From Trichoderma breve (lineage: Eukaryota > Ascomycota > Sordariomycetes > Hypocreales > Hypocreaceae), in NCBI RefSeq assembly GCF_028502605.1, contig NC_079237.1, positions 2,108,001 through 2,172,000 on the forward strand: DNA of 64,000 bases, written 5' to 3'. The notes beneath the pieces were generated by a model. The model searched no databases, was not told the origin of the DNA, and was given only the letters and a program-made list of their open reading frames with translations. This document shows positions 32,110-46,173 of the stretch, in pieces. Position 1 is the first letter of the stretch. Each line of letters begins with the position of its first letter. The position numbers and the translations under genes were made by a program.

Positions 32110-35100
32110 GCCGAGATACTGACCCAGGCGCTCAAGTATCGGTCTGGACTTAACCCGCCGTCTGGGCCTCTGGTGCTTAGGGCATTATTGGCGTTGTTAG
32201 CAGACGGGCAACCTTTGACACAACTAGCCTCCTCCCGTGCATGAAGTTGAGCAGCGGCAACCATCTGCGGCCTGAGTTTTAGATCCAACTGGTCCAAGAA
32301 CAGATGGCATCTCTCAAACCTTTACCTGGCATCCAGAGTGAGACCATGACGGCAGGCCCTCGGTGAGATTTGCCCCGAACGAAAGTGGAGGAAGAAAATG
32401 GAGAGGAATGCATTGCTACCGCGAAATCGAAAGCGTGACTCTCCAGCATCAAGTGGGATCATGGTTTAGCCTTCAAGTTTCGCTTGCAGGCTCTTTGTTG
32501 TTCTTTTATGTATACTTTGCTCAAGTTTTTCTCTCCCCTTTCTCATATTAACCTTCTGAACTGTCTAATGGGAGGCGTTCAAAGAGGTAGCGGCGGATGT
32601 TACAAAGGGTTTTTTTCCTTCTCTTTTGATGCCATGGGCGGGTTTACAATTGTGTGTAGAAGTGTGTTTTGTTTACATGGGCATCAATCATTCAATAAAC
32701 AACTCTCTACAACTTCATTGGCGCCACATGCTCCCATCATCATAAGTGACAGTTTGGTGCTTGATGCATGGCATATAAGTTGGCAGCACGATAGTCTGCG
32801 GAGAGAGAGCACAGCCATTGCATATTAATCCAAACAGTAGCAGGGTTCATTCACACTACCGTGTTTCACCTTGTCATCACTCTATTTGCTCGTGCGTGTT
32901 ACAGGTGGCCAGCTACTCTGAGTTTAGTGTACAGTAAGTTGCATGGCCTGAAATCAGCGGAGCGTGTTTTGTTTCTTTGGATGTCGGTCATGACATGATG
33001 TGTGTCATGGCCTACAGTAAATGTCCCTTTCATCAAGCCACATTTTCCTCCCGTTGTTTCCGGATAAATCACAAAGGGGTACCGAATTTCTCGTATACAG
33101 CTCTAGGCGCAATGACAAAACAAGTAGCAACGACTAGCAGCAGTCCCCCAAAACAAAACAAACCGGCGTGGGTTGAAATGTAATCAAACACATGCAACTG
33201 TAAGTGCTAGCAGAGAACGAGAGAGTTAGGAAAAGGGAAGGGCACAGCACGAAATGGCGCGGTGTCGCGTGAGCACAAACCGCCAACCGGCAGAGTCGTG
33301 ACATGTTCGGTATTCAGTTGGGATTAGCATCAGACGGGGGATGCCCTGGGCGGTTTGCCATGCATGCCCGCATGTACGGTATGATGCAGGTTAGTCAGTT
33401 CTCGCCGACTCATCAGTTATTACTCTTTTCTTTCTTTCTCGTGCTAGTGTTTAGCAGACGTTCATCTTTTAGCTTCAGATCTGGGGGTGTAGCAGATAGA
33501 TTGAGGACTAATGCATTGCTGGGATGAGGCTGGTAGGTGGCAGTAATCCTCCGTGCTCGTGCTCCAGATGAATGAAGCACTTACAGAGTGCTAGCAACAA
33601 TCCGCCATGGGCTGTTATAATTAGTAGACTGAGGTTTCGATTGGTAAGGTGAGGATGCTGCACCGTATGTGTCCGTGATGATTTCGTTCCTTGATCTCTG
33701 GCTCTTGGTGTGCACCAATCCAGGGTCCATGCCATTATTGATTTGATGCCAATACCCTGTCATGGAAAGACTACCGATAGCCAGCATTCGGTACCTATCG
33801 GGGACCTCGCTTCAACAGACCGTTGGATGGTAGTACTGACAGCAGCAAGAGGTAAGGTGGTACTATTAAAAGCACCAGCCGCTGCAACATCCAGGGCAAA
33901 AAGTCCATGCTCGTGCCAAATTCTCTTTGAGAAGGTTCTTTTTTACCCTGCCCTGGCGTGCTGCCGCGTAAGAAGCCGCAGGGAAACGAGGCGCCTGGGC
34001 TCTCGCAGCCTTCCTGGCATCTTACCCCTTTCTTCTTCAACAAGCCCAGGCATGTGTTGGCCGCTGATTCCTGAGACCTAGGATGTGATTCGCAGAGAGA
34101 CAGCCAAGTACAGAGCTTTGATATCGGGACGCGGAAAGCGTCAAGGCTTGCCGATGCTCTGGTAGCTGCGCCTTTTTGACTCTGCTTTTTGGCGGCTTTC
34201 GCTAGAGCCTAGCCGACTTAACGAAATTAGACAAGGATCCTAGAATGCAACGAAATCGCAGAATATCCCCACATAATCTGGGGCATTCGCGAGGGGCACA
34301 GGAGCGAACTTTGTCGATTACACCACTAGCACTGGCAGCTCTGCGCCATCTGTCCCAATAATCGTAACGAAGTAACGACATTCAAAAAAGAGCTTAGCGG
34401 TGGGCCGTGAGACTGCACATGGCCATGCGAGTACCGAGCATCTTGGATGCCTAATATGGCCTAGAAGGACTATTGGAGTAACAGGTTAGCTGCGCAATAA
34501 GCAGAGTAAAGAAGCACCGTCTCTAAGCCGGCTATAACAAATCGCCTGTACGGAGTAGATGCTTACACGAATGGGCCAAGTAACTTCCGACCAGGCCGAT
34601 CTATCGGTGTACATCCCCCTTTGTCCCTGAAGGCGAAATCAACGGCCAGCAGTACTGTAGCAGTGCAAGTAGGTAGTACTACCTGTATGCATTTGCATTT
34701 GGACCCATTGTCTCCTCTGCGGCTCGGCTTGGACTTGTACTCGGACTTGCATGTGGCATGTGGCCTGATCGCCTGCGCAAATTAAGAATCGACAACAGGG
34801 CAATTGGAAGCAGCCAGGTCAGCATCCGGAAGATTTTTCCGCTTGGTATCCAGAGCATCTTCCTGACATGCCGGGGGTTGATGCAACGCTTTGACTGTAT
34901 GGAAGCATCCGTATTGCTGACATACATGTCTTCCATGTTGTCTTACACTGCACTCAGGAGGAGCAGTCATCCACCGAGTTGATTCACATGGCAGCAGAAT
35001 TGTGCTGGATCTACTGCAGCGCAGATCCTCTATTTGGACATTTCTTCTCGGAGACAGACACAGATCGGCTCGGCGAGCCCGGGAGCAAGTAGGTAGTAGC

Positions 35101-38100
35101 AAGAGAAGCACAGATATGCTTGGCGAGGCTGTCCTCACTCCGCTTTGGCAGTACACGACAACCAGGAAACGAAAGAGGAGGTTTCACCAGCAACTCCATT
35201 CCCAGCAAAGGTCAGGCTGTCCTACCTGTCACATTATCTCATGAACCTATGACGGGTTACACAATGGATGTGCCTTTGTAAATCGAAGTGACGCAAGGTG
35301 GCGCCATATGCCAAGAATCTTGTTCTCTAGAGTAGTAGTATCGTGTAAATAGGGCTTTGCCGGCCGAGGAGAGGTAGAATGTTCAAGAGGCGGAGTCAAT
35401 TCAGATGCTGCTCTGTAGTAGTAGTAAATACGGGTGCTCTGCATTACTACTGAGACTCTGTCGACCGTCCCGCTGTCCTTTAGGACAGGAAATGTGCAAT
35501 TGCGGACCTTGATGCACCGATGATGTAGTTGGTGGTGAGAACAGTAATCAGTTGTCCCTGTATCATGTTTCCCTCTTCTCTGTAAGTCGGGATAAAGGGG
35601 GCTGCCTCGGCGGTATCGTAATTCCGCACATGGGCACAGCATGGGCCGCTGGATAAGCGTTTCCAAGGCTGTTCTATCACATACCAGCAAAAGGGAAGCT
35701 GTGATGCACGAGTATGCAAGGAGGCACAGTTCTTCATCTCGTTACGGGACCGACGAAAAGACGACCGGTGCTGACGGGTTTCGCACCGAACGTTGGATGG
35801 GGTGTACATCGGCGCCCGTTCGTCGTCTAAGATTTTGCGCAGCTCTGGGGCACACCCCAGTAATATTAACAAGACGGTAGCGGCACAAGGTAGGGTAACA
35901 TCAGACGTCGCCCAAAGTTGGACGTTGGCCCGAAGATTCCAAGAGCACTGGCCATCTATGTGTCTGTACCCGGCCAATAAGCTAGAGTTTCAAACTGATC
36001 GTAGATCAAGATGGAGGCTAGCGATCACAGTCCTCTCCATCGATGAAGCTTTATTGGCTGCACCGACGCAGATGAATTCGACACCGATGTCACCTTGAGT
36101 CTTCCACCGAGGCCTAGCTTCGACAACAAAAGATCTTGGGGCAAGCGGCTAAAAGGCGGGCGCATCGAGCTCTTGACTGCGAGTGTTTACCGCCGGCGCC
36201 CCGAATGCTCCATCCAGATACAGACAGACGGTGTTTGTAAGTGGCACGGCTCCGTATGGGATGGGGGCACATGCCTTGACCGTCATATCGTCTGATGCTT
36301 GCCGCCGACTACGTAGCATTCCGTCCAAGAAGCTGCACCCGGAAAAGGAGAAACAGGATGCCATGAGTCGCCACCGTCGCGAGATGCAGCCGTGCATTAG
36401 TTGAACGGTCGATTTTGGCCAATGAGCAGATCTGTGCCTGACATGCAGGTACAGTACGGTACTCGCACCAGGAGTGTAGTACCAACACCCCGGCTTCCCC
36501 GAGTTTTTTCCTTTTCTCTTCTTCTTCTTTTCTTCTTTCTGTGTTGCCGGTGTTCCCTTGCCTTAGGGGTGATCCGAAACATCGGTAAGTGTGGCGCATA
36601 TTCCTCATGTGACAATTTATTTTTTCTTTGGGAGGGAAGAAGAAGGACAAGAAGAATAGCATGAAGTTCCTTGTTGGTGGGGAGTCTCTACCGGGATTGT
36701 TCCATGCTATACCCAAATTTTCCAATGTTTTCTGCTACTTTTTCGGCGGATGACTAGCCAAGGCCTTTCGGCTCTGCATCTGTTCTTCAAAGTAGTGTGC
36801 CACCTTTGCCTTGTTTTGTACGAGTTTGCGGTATAGATGCCTCTTTTCATGGCATAGTGCGATGCTAGTAGTAGCATCGATTTGTATGCGAGTGCGTGTC
36901 CAAGCAGGTACTCGTATTGTCAATATTCCAGCCTCCATACAAAACATGCAGTACAGCATGGAGAGGCAGTGGAGAGGCGGGATCCATAATCGCCATCTCA
37001 TAGTACCCGCTCCTGCATGCATCAGGTCAGCCTCGATTATTTCTTCTTTACTGGTGGAGGGCTTGATCGAAAAAGTATTCGTGCATGACAGTGTCCTGTG
37101 CTACTGAGCAGTACGATAATGCTTCATGAGTGCATCGATATGCGACGGACCACGTCGTGGCTGTGTGAGCATGCCAATATGATATCATGTATAGTCGTAA
37201 TTCTCTCCTTCCTCGTACTTCGTACCCAGCAGGGTGATGTGATAACACTGGTAGAGAGCTGACTATTGCAATCTGGACTGAGTAAACTAACAAACGGCGG
37301 CGACGGCCTACTCCATTCTGGGTGTACCCGAACCGCTAGTAAATGTGATGGTCAAGACGGCTAATGACGGACGCAGCCATAGTCACGGCGATCAGGGCTC
37401 GTATGGCTGTAAATCCAAGCACTCGCGCCCAGTTGCACATGACGAGTAGCATTTTCTTTCGGCGCCGGGCGAATTCGAGGGAGGTTTGCGATGGTGTGGC
37501 TCATTTTGGTGTGTTGTGTTGCTGTGATGATACCACACAAGTAAGCCGTGGCTTTTCAGCAATGTTGTGCTGTTCCTGGCCCCTTGGCCGAGGCTGGCCC
37601 GTTTTGACGGCCAAGCGTCGAGGCGCTATTCCATAGACTTTGCTAGAAGAGAATTAAGGAGCCACTCCGCGCTCCCGTCGCCACCCCGACATGATACGGA
37701 TGCTCATGGCCTGGCACTTACTGGCAGCCCCGGTCCTTGGCAGCAGAATCGACTGCAACGCATACTTTTGTTCCTGGATGTCGAGGCAGCTAAGCGTACG
37801 ACTACTCGTACAAGCACATGCAGGCCTGCATCGGACAGTACAGTCAGTGCTAGGTAGGAGACTCAAGGAACATGGCCGTCTGCTCCTATTCCTGCCATTG
37901 ACCTGTAACTGCAGTGCTGTCCGAGGGCAACTTACCGCTAATGGCCCAAGTGGATATGACAATGGAAGCCAATCTCACGCAGTCCCAGGCAGTGCATTCA
38001 TTTGTCAAGCCTCGCAGCGTGTCTGACTCTCAGAGCTCAGAGCGAAATGGCTTGAAATCCGTTTGCGGGAGTCTAGGCGTTGATGGTACGGAGAAACTTT

Positions 38101-39763
38101 TTCGAAGCTGATGAGATTATGGAGTACATGTGATTACCGCTGGAGACTTTTGGTGGGGAAAGGGAGCACAGGACGCTCCGCTACTCTGACGCAACTTTCC
38201 AATAACTGTCGGGTATGTCTAAGTCCACGGCTCTTTCCCAGAAGGACAAACGGAACCTTTTGAAAATTGAAAATGAAGGCGCATCCGAACTCCATGAGGC
38301 GTTGTTAGTATCGTGGAGGTATCTACCACCCGTAGTATCTGTGGGAGGGACTTGGAAGATACCTTTACGGGTTTGCGGGTTTACGGGTACGGTACTATAC
38401 GCTATTAGACGGGGTGGCAAAATCGCATCTCCATTTGGAATTCGACCTCTTCCAAGGCACTTGTTAGTGCAATTGAAAAACTTCCATGCTCCATTCCGTC
38501 CATTCCAGCGCGGGAAGCGGTGGTAACTTAATATCGAGGTGGATGGATCAATTGCCGGCCGGCCGGTATCCTAGGTTCGGGTACTGGCTGTAATTGTACT
38601 CTCGGTGATTGAATACTAAACCAACTCACTCTGTGCCCGCAGTGATAGTCAGGTACTAATATACTATCACAACTCGCAAAGTATGATTTCCATCGATGCC
38701 CCTCCCCGTGCAGATTGGTAATGAAAAGAGCCTCCTTATTATTAGGGACCCCACGGTCTCATGTAGGTACTAGCAGATGCAGCGCAGCGCAGTATCAATG
38801 AATTGGTGGGGATGCAATTTATCAGGAACCCTTGGAATGTCGCGTCCACGGCGTGGCCCACCGGCTGTTCGTTAGGCTTCGTTAGTCTTTTAGGGGACAG
38901 CAGGGGCTTAGGCGTGCGCTTCTAGTGCCGGAGGGCTGCATGTACTTGTGCGCCTGTACCCGTTACGACGAGACATGCCCTGCGTCCCAATCTAGCGCTG
39001 ATTTCCGCCAGTGCCCACTCATTCTGGAAGTATCCTGCATCACGAACCTCCAGCCAGGTACATGGATCACGCCTGGTTCCTTCGCTGTGGGCTTCGGTTG
39101 CGCCTCTCAGCGCTGCGCCCGTGGCGGCCCTCCGTCATTACAGCGCCTCAGCGAGTGTTTCCAGCGCCCTGTGCCTGTGCGCCGCGCATGGCACCGCAGC
39201 ACAGCGTCTGTTTCTGGTCTGTTCCGCCCGCCTGAATACCGGATCGTCGTCTGGAAACTCGGGTTTGGCAGCTAAAGCTTCGTCCCCACCATCTCCGGAC
39301 AAAACCAGCCCGGGGCCCTTCATTTAAGTGCTAGGCCTAGTATTTCAGCTTTTGCTTTCCTCTTCCCCATGGCTCCGTTCCGGCGAATCCCTCATTTCGC
39401 CGTTTCTTCTCTTTCTTGTTGATATCCGTTAATACCATCTCTTGACCCACTGCGGCCTCGTTGTTTTCGCTTTGCTGAGCCTTGTACGGTTTCCATCCGA
39501 CGGACGACCAGACGAGGTAAAAAAGAGGAGACGACAAGATAGGAGACAATCCCCATTGTCCAACTTCTCCATCACTTCAAGAGCCCGGCTGCTTGACCTC
39601 ATACTCTTACGCACATGTACTCGATCGAGAGAGAGGCGATTTCGTCTTTGCTCGTTTTCCTCCTCAGCATGTGCATTTAGAACCGGACGACCAACATCCC
39701 CCGTCCTTTTCCTTCTGTGTCTTGTCTTTCAGGAGCAGCCTCACAGCCTCACAGCCGCCCGCC
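32110..39763. other. Gene-poor region of about 7.6 kb
   Basis: No frame longer than about 165 codons is present and none of the translations resembles a known family or keeps a credible splice pattern. Composition is mixed, with many GTAC and TACTA words and no long tandem repeat. The first few hundred bases should be the 3' flank of the gid7-like gene, and the last 300 or so (CT-rich, 39440-39760) look like the leader and promoter of the gene at 39764. The middle could hold a non-coding transcript, relics of old genes or long regulatory DNA; the sequence alone does not decide. Confidence 0.5.
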
Positions 39764-41773
39764 ATGGAGTTTCTCGACGGCCTTCTCCTTGTTCCTCCGG
39801 ACCGAAACCACATTCTCTCCAAGGCGCAATGGAAGGTATGCTTGAAGACCCCCATCTTTCTTCAACGGGGCAACATCTGATTTACTTCCTCTACAGACCC
39901 GATATATCCTCGTTGGCAGACGAACTGCAATCAACAAGCAGAAAGAGCGACAGTTTGGACAGTTTGGTAATAGTGCGAAGTCAAATGCCTCTGAGCCAAA
40001 GCCTCTCACCAAGGTGTATACCGACGAATATTGCATCTCTCTCTTCAAGTCTAAAGTAAGCGCTGATACACTGTTCCTGCCGCTCGTCGAATATATGCAA
40101 CTTCTAACGGGCGCATTTCTCTATAGGATGATGTGGAACCCGCCTATCAGTGGCCCACGAGCTGCGTCCTCGATTGTCAAGTCCAAATGCTTTCCTACCG
40201 CAAGCAAGGGCCTATCCTGCCTACACTTGTTGTTACTATAACCGACAAGGAGCGAAAGCGCCGCTCCAGTCGATCCGTGGGGTTAATAGCGAGCAAAGAA
40301 GCTGGGACTAGTACTCTGTGGTTTCGAACGCTGCCAGATGATCACAACACCAGCCTTCACGACTGGGCTCAGTTTATCTTGGCCAAGAAGAACCCCATGG
40401 CACAAGATGGAAACACTACGCCGGTATTTTCGAGCCCTTTCAGCCCGCGAAGCCGCGAAGCTCCAGAGTACTTTACCAGGCCAGGCAGCGGAAATCAGAA
40501 TCAAGCGAGCGGCAGTCGTCCAGATGTGCGGCCTCTACAGCACAAGAACTCCAGCGCTACGTATTCATCGGGGACTCGCGAGCGGCCCGCTACCTTCAGC
40601 TCCGATTCGCCGAGCCTGCGGTCCAAGCGTAGCGACATCTCTTCGCCATCTAGCATCAGTCAGCACCCTGTCCAGAAGGCATTTGCGGTTCCCGGCCAAA
40701 TCTATACCGGGCCGATGCATGGCGAGCCAGGGCTGCCTGCTATCAGAGATTCGATTTACCAAGGAGAGCTGATTGAGGGCTGGACGGCGGCTCAGGGGCG
40801 TTCCTCTACCCTCAGCTCGCCTACGCGTGGTAGTGAAGCATTAGGATCGCCGATGGAGGCGCCCCTAGGCTTTGACGTCCACGCGCCACCTGCCCCTGGA
40901 GAGACGATCCTCGATAGAGCATTTCAGATGGGCCATATTCCATGGGCCCAAACGAATGTCCCTGGTCAGGAGACGTTCAGTTCCATCGCCCGCTTCGATG
41001 CTCTCATGCACGAAGTAGAGGGCAAGCGTAAACAGAGAGAAGCGAATCAGCGCGCGGAGCGGGCGGCTGTGCGCAATACGTATAATCCTGAGGTCGCGCC
41101 TCTTGACTTGGACGAGGATTTCGATTCAGATGACAACGCGCATTCTGCGGATGAGCAAGACCTTGGCTATGACAGAAGCCCTATCATTTCTCCCTCGGCT
41201 CAAAGAGCATTGGCTTTCATTGCAGACCGACATGGGGATTCACCCAGGGAACCTGGATCGCGGCGTCCCACCATCTCTAGGGCTCATTTGAGCTACCATG
41301 CCGGCACAGCGGTCGCGGCACCGCCGACTTCACAATCCCCCCCTTCGCGACCGCATACGGCCCACGCCAAGAGCCGCCTCAATGCATCGCAGAGGACCCA
41401 GAGCACGCCTCACTTGAACCCAGTCTCTGCCGGCAGGGGCGGCGAAGATGCTGCTTCGCGAAACGCCGACTCTGACAACCGCCGATCCGGCTCTAGTTCC
41501 AAAAGGTTGAGTTTCTCTGAATTTACCAGAAGGCTCTCGAGCACCAGCAGCTTACTGGTAGTCCAGACCAACACCAGCGGAGACAGCCGCCGAGCAAGCG
41601 TCGCTGAGATGGATTCTTCCCAGCAGCCCCTCAGCGCGCGACGGGCCGACGTGAGCCACAGCCACCGCGATACCGTTCCTCCGCCCAGGAGCCGAGAATG
41701 GCAGAAGCAAGATCGACGGTGCCCCTGGCGCAACAGCGTTGGTGTCGTTGGTCCTGAAGGCGGATTCCTCTGA
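39764..41773 (+). CDS. Conserved-looking serine-rich fungal protein of unknown function
   Basis: Three exons fit in frame: 39764-39835, 39897-40055 and 40127-41773, giving 625 residues. The first 140 or so residues look folded: MEFLDGLLLVPPDRNHILSK, then TRYILVGRRTAINKQKERQ, SCVLDCQVQMLSYRKQGPIL and LASKEAGTSTLWF-like strands; the pattern of short strands ending in a Trp-containing helix (HDWAQFILAKKN) is reminiscent of a pleckstrin-like fold, but I would not assert it. The rest is Ser/Pro/Arg-rich and probably disordered, with an acidic patch (LDLDEDFDSDDNAHS), an EGKRKQREANQRAERAA helix that could be a short coiled coil, and several RRxS-type phosphorylation-like sites. No transmembrane segment is seen. 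A membrane- or cortex-associated regulatory protein would fit; the function is unknown. Confidence 0.8.
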
Positions 41774-42812
41774 GCATGCCGTGGAAACTCCACTACCTAT
41801 CCAATATGCCATGGATGCCTTCTTTTCCAACTGCCATCTTTCTCTATTAATGCAGCAATTGGCTTTTTCTTCTTCAGCATATTCCCAAACAACAAGAGAA
41901 GCCGTCACGGATGTGATTTTCGATACGAGCAGGCCGGGCCTCGTGCTTGAGCGAGAATCCTCTTCAACACTAATGTCACAACACACATAACGACTTTATA
42001 CATATATCACTTTTATTTAGCATCGCTACGACGCATTATGACGAGGTCCACATTTTAGCCTTAGCATGACTCCGGCGTTGGTATTCATCATCTCAGGAGT
42101 TTTCTCTCTCTCTCCCCTTTCTTGGCCATTACTTTTTTTTTTCACTCCTTTTCGAATAGGAGTTGCGGGAGAAACAAAAGACTTTCCTTCTTGGGGGTTT
42201 GTTGAATCATTAGATATTCTATTCTTTTACTCTTCTTATTCTTCTTCTTTTTGGGGTCGCCTTCTGGCGCTGGAGGAGGAAACGATTTAAAGTGACTATG
42301 AAGCGAGCATATAGTTTTTTAAGTACACACGATTCTTTTTTTTTTTTTTTTTTTTTTTTTTTCACGGATTGGATGGACGGAAAGAGATGGAGTGGTGGCT
42401 GTTTGGCCCTTGGCTTCTTTTGAACACTTAAAGAAGTTATTACGAGACATAAGAATACTAGATCAATCTTGTTAACAGTCATACCTACGCTATACATATG
42501 CTCAATCGTGTTCATGCTTGGTTACTTTCGCATATTTTTTTATTTTATTTTTCATGCGCAAGTAGAGTATTACCTACTATTTTACCTACGTACCTATCTA
42601 TTTCACATGATATCTACCTCCATTCCTTGCCTGCTTGTTGTTTTTTATGTCACTAATCACTATCCTTGTCTCAGCCTGCCACTCCAGCCCCAATTCCAAG
42701 TCCAATTATGCTCCTTTTCTTTTCGCTTCTTGATAAATGTCATCATCATATTCCCCTCCTGTAGAACAACACCACCTTTTCTTTGGTATATCTGCCTCCC
42801 CAACTGCTCAAA
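41774..42812. other. Intergenic region between convergent genes with long T tract
   Basis: Shared 3' flank of the genes at 39764 (+) and 42813 (-). It contains a run of 27 T at 42336-42362 and other pyrimidine-rich stretches. No gene is supported. Confidence 0.5.
42336..42362. repeat. Homopolymer of 27 T
   Basis: An uninterrupted T run, prone to length error in sequencing and to slippage. It lies in the 3' intergenic region and has no visible coding effect. Confidence 0.9.
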
Positions 42813-45800
42813 TTATCGGATGTACTGGGCAATAGCCTCTTGAAGCTCAGGTGTTAGACGCTGTGAGATGAAACCCTCAACAGCACCACCATGCCTCTGG
42901 TTAGCTCCGACCATGTACTCCTTGACCCAAGTAGTCACATTTTGCACCTCTGGGAAATCATCCCGTGCAGCAGGCTTGCATGTGTTGAGGGCCGTGAACG
43001 TCAAGCCAAATCCGATATCATCGGGAGAGTTTTCCGTGATAATCTCATCACCGACTCCGGCAGCAGCACTCGGAGGATTTGCAAGCAGAGTGAGAAGAAT
43101 TCTGCAGGTATTGCCCCAGCCCTTGGCAAACTTCTGTGCGAACACTTGAGAGTCACACAGTGTTTTGGTAAGAGAAACCACGGCAGCCTTGCGATCAACG
43201 GGTCTTGCCAGCTTGTCTGTCTCCTGAAGAATGAATGGAGGATAGACTTGAGCAAAGACCTTCTCGTCTACTTTGTCAGAATGCTTGACAAAGTAATCCG
43301 TTCCGTAGCCAGCTTCTAGTCTTCCTCCAACGAGGTGGAAGAAGCGAACAAAGCGGATCTTGAAAGAATCGGCGGGAGATCCTTGCAGCTTTGTGAAAAT
43401 GAGTGTAAGAATGGTGTCGAAGTATGGATCGAGAGCGGATCTGGCGAAATAAGGACATTAGTATCATAAAGGCTAGGAGTTGCTCGAACTTGACTTACGG
43501 TTCGAATGAGTTGACAACTGCCTCGAGAACATCGAATGCATTCAGCTCTGATTTCTTTCCATTAAGTAGTCTCTGGAAAATTCCAAGCACAGCCTCAAGA
43601 TGATTCTCTGCAACAATAGTCTTGGCTACCCTGGGAATGAGAGCGGATAACAGTCGTGTGCAAGCAGGAATGTTGCCTCTGGTTTCCCACAGAGTGGGCT
43701 GCAGCAGGGGGCCAAGAAGCGCCCGGTAGTTATCGGAGACCGAATCGGCTGGGCTAGACTCCAGAAGCTGTGCCAAGATTTGGAAGATGTAAGGGATGAA
43801 CTCTGTTTTTGCTGTTAGAATAAAGAGAGGGCGGACAGATAATGATAGCATTGCTGAAAGAGCAGCTTACCAGTAACATCTTCAACCAAGATCTGATGTG
43901 CGGGGTCCCATAGCTTCTGGTTGATTGCAGCTGCATGTGTCGCGGCACAGTATCGAACCAAGGCGCCCAGGGCCTCGAAATGGTAATAGTAAAAGCGAGG
44001 GTTGCTAGGGTTAGATTTCATCACGTTGGTGATAAGGATGAGATGTGTCAAGATAGTATCGAGCCAAGGACCCGCTCCATCCTTGATGACGATGAGAATT
44101 CTCATCACGCATCGCATCAAGAACTCGTTCTCTTGCAATTTCGGTGCGCTAGTCTCTCTTTCAATTAGTTTGAAGAGATGAGTGAGCAGATCCTTTGCAA
44201 ACGGTTCTATGTCTGCACGAGGGAACATGGCGTTGCCCGCATCATCCGTCAGATACAATACACGCTCCACGGCAATAGCTGCGTACGTATAAACAACATA
44301 ATTGGTCGAGTTTAGGTTCTGAATCAATGGGCCAATAGCGACCTTCCACTGATCTTTGGACAACTGGCTGCGGAATGTGTAGAGGAACTTGATAGCGTCC
44401 ACTTTGGCGATGGGCTCAATGCCATCCCCATTCACCAGATCGGAAGCAATGTGTCGTTCAAAGAAATCGACCACGTTGACAAGTGGGTTGACGGTCTTGA
44501 CACCTTGTGCCTGAGTGACAGCGCCCTTGGCAGCGATGGAGAGGAATAGATAGACGGCAGTATCTTTGGCCTTCCAATCTGCTTTTCCCTGATCGAGATA
44601 GTGAGTGATGTATCGAGAAACACAAGCGGTGACAAGGCTCTCGAATTTTTCCTGCAGACTGCGGAGGAAGTCGGTGGCCGATCTCCGTCGAGAGCCAGAA
44701 TCAGATCCCTCCAAGTCTCGGCGAATATACTCAATTGGCTCATCCTCAAACATTTCAATGTCAGACTCCCGCAGGGCGACATTGGGCAGTATGACTTTTT
44801 CGACGATCTCGGTGAGGACTTCCTCACTGTTGAATAGCTCAGAGTGTTCTCGGGTTGCCGCAACTGCCGCTAAGAAGTGCAATGACTTGCTGACAAGAGT
44901 GTCATATTTTGTCTGGGATCCAATGGATGAAACAAGACTCCAAGTGCTTGTGATGAAGGGCTTGCAGTATTGAGAAAAGTCGGCATCGTACTTGAACGTA
45001 TAGAGTTCGAGAAAATCGCAAATGTCGGCTTTGACGGTGTCGACCACGCTGACTTCGTCGTCATCGTCGGTATCCAAAACGGAGTTGGAGTAGTTTAGAT
45101 ACTTGTGAAGCAGTTCGGAGATGCTGGAGAGGTTGTCTTCGAAAATGGGAGGCAGATCGTGGCAAGACATGTCAAACATGATCTTCAACTGTAAGCTAAG
45201 CGTCTCGAACCAGCCTCGGAGAGCTGCTTTATCTTGGCTGAGCTCGGTGATTTTGCTATCGGTGGTCTACATCATGCGCGCGCGCTAGGATCAGCACTGA
45301 ATCCTGAAACCATGGAAGTGGAATTGTCAGGTAGGGTCGTTCTTACCGCCAGCAGCTGGAAGAATGGAGTACCAAATGTGTTGATGACATGGTTGATTTC
45401 TGTGTATAAGCCAGACGTTCCCATAAGTGGCCTCCACCGAACGAAGATGGAATGAGCCACCTCCAGCACGCCGATGTTCACCTTGGGGTCAGTAGCCGAG
45501 AATCGGCTGACGAGATCCTGAAAATCGTACCGTCAGTACCAGCTGGATCGAGTTCGCGCAACCACGAATAGGCGGATAGCTACCTGAGTTAGGGTATCCC
45601 ATCGCTCCCAGAAGTCTGAATCGGCAATGATGCTGACAGCTTCACCCAACTGGCTCTGAATATTGGCGGGAGAGGCAATCATCAGTCCGATGAGGCGCTC
45701 TTTGATCGTCTGAACCTCGTCTTGCGGGATCTTGTAGTTTCCATTCGCGTCCTACGTATGTCGGCTTTAGTATCTTGGGAACTGCGTTCGGAGACGTGTC

Positions 45801-46173
45801 GGCGCGGATGGTATCGGCGGCGCGGTGTTGCATCGCATTGCATCGAGACTTACCACATAGTTGAGTCGGATGAAGTTCTTAAAAGCCAGGGCAGCGCTTA
45901 GCCGAGTGTTGACGGGGAGTGAATCGGAGCTGACGATAGTGAGCAGAGTCAGAGAGTACTGAGGCTTGGTCGCCTCCTGCTTGAGGGCAGCTTCGGCTGG
46001 ATTTGTTGGACGCTGGTCAGCACGCGATGAGCTCTCCAGACGCGTTTCGTGCTCTCCGTGTATCTGCAGACAGGGCGGGGCACTGGCGAGAAGCATTACA
46101 TACCTTCACGGTGCTGGGCAGGATCGAGTGTTGCCTGGAGCAGCTGTGCAATGTGGCCCACGTCGGCCGCCAT
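42813..46173 (-). CDS. cse1: Importin-alpha re-exporter Cse1 (exportin-2/CAS)
   Basis: Karyopherin-beta protein that, with RanGTP, returns importin-alpha from nucleus to cytoplasm. Seven exons fit in frame: 46173-46104, 45996-45854, 45751-45584, 45517-45347, 45266-43871, 43802-43499 and 43440-42813. They give 959 residues, practically the length of yeast Cse1 (960). The N-terminal importin-beta domain is seen in IAQLLQATLDPAQHREAEA and SAALAFKNFIRLNYV; then HEAT repeats with typical Cse1 words (DLPPIFEDNLSSI, CDFLELYTFKYDADF, FEDEPIEYIRRDLEGSD, RRRSATDFLRSL, FPRADIEPFAKDLL, NPRFYYYHFEALGALVRY). The C-terminal CAS domain follows (GLGFTFTALNTC-like segment). The start ATG gives MAADVGHIAQ. It is divergent from the RalGAP gene across 1.7 kb. 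The gene is intact. Confidence 0.95.

Noticed and set aside
34300..34365. Minus-strand sequence with words like a tRNA A-box (TGGCGCAGAGCTGCCA) and a weak B-box
   Set aside because: The acceptor ends pair only with a bulge, the anticodon arm does not form and the boxes are too close together.
35247..35977. Overlapping minus-strand frames of 147 and 165 codons in the gene-poor region
   Set aside because: The translations have random-like composition with many Cys, His and Arg, no family resemblance and no splice extension.
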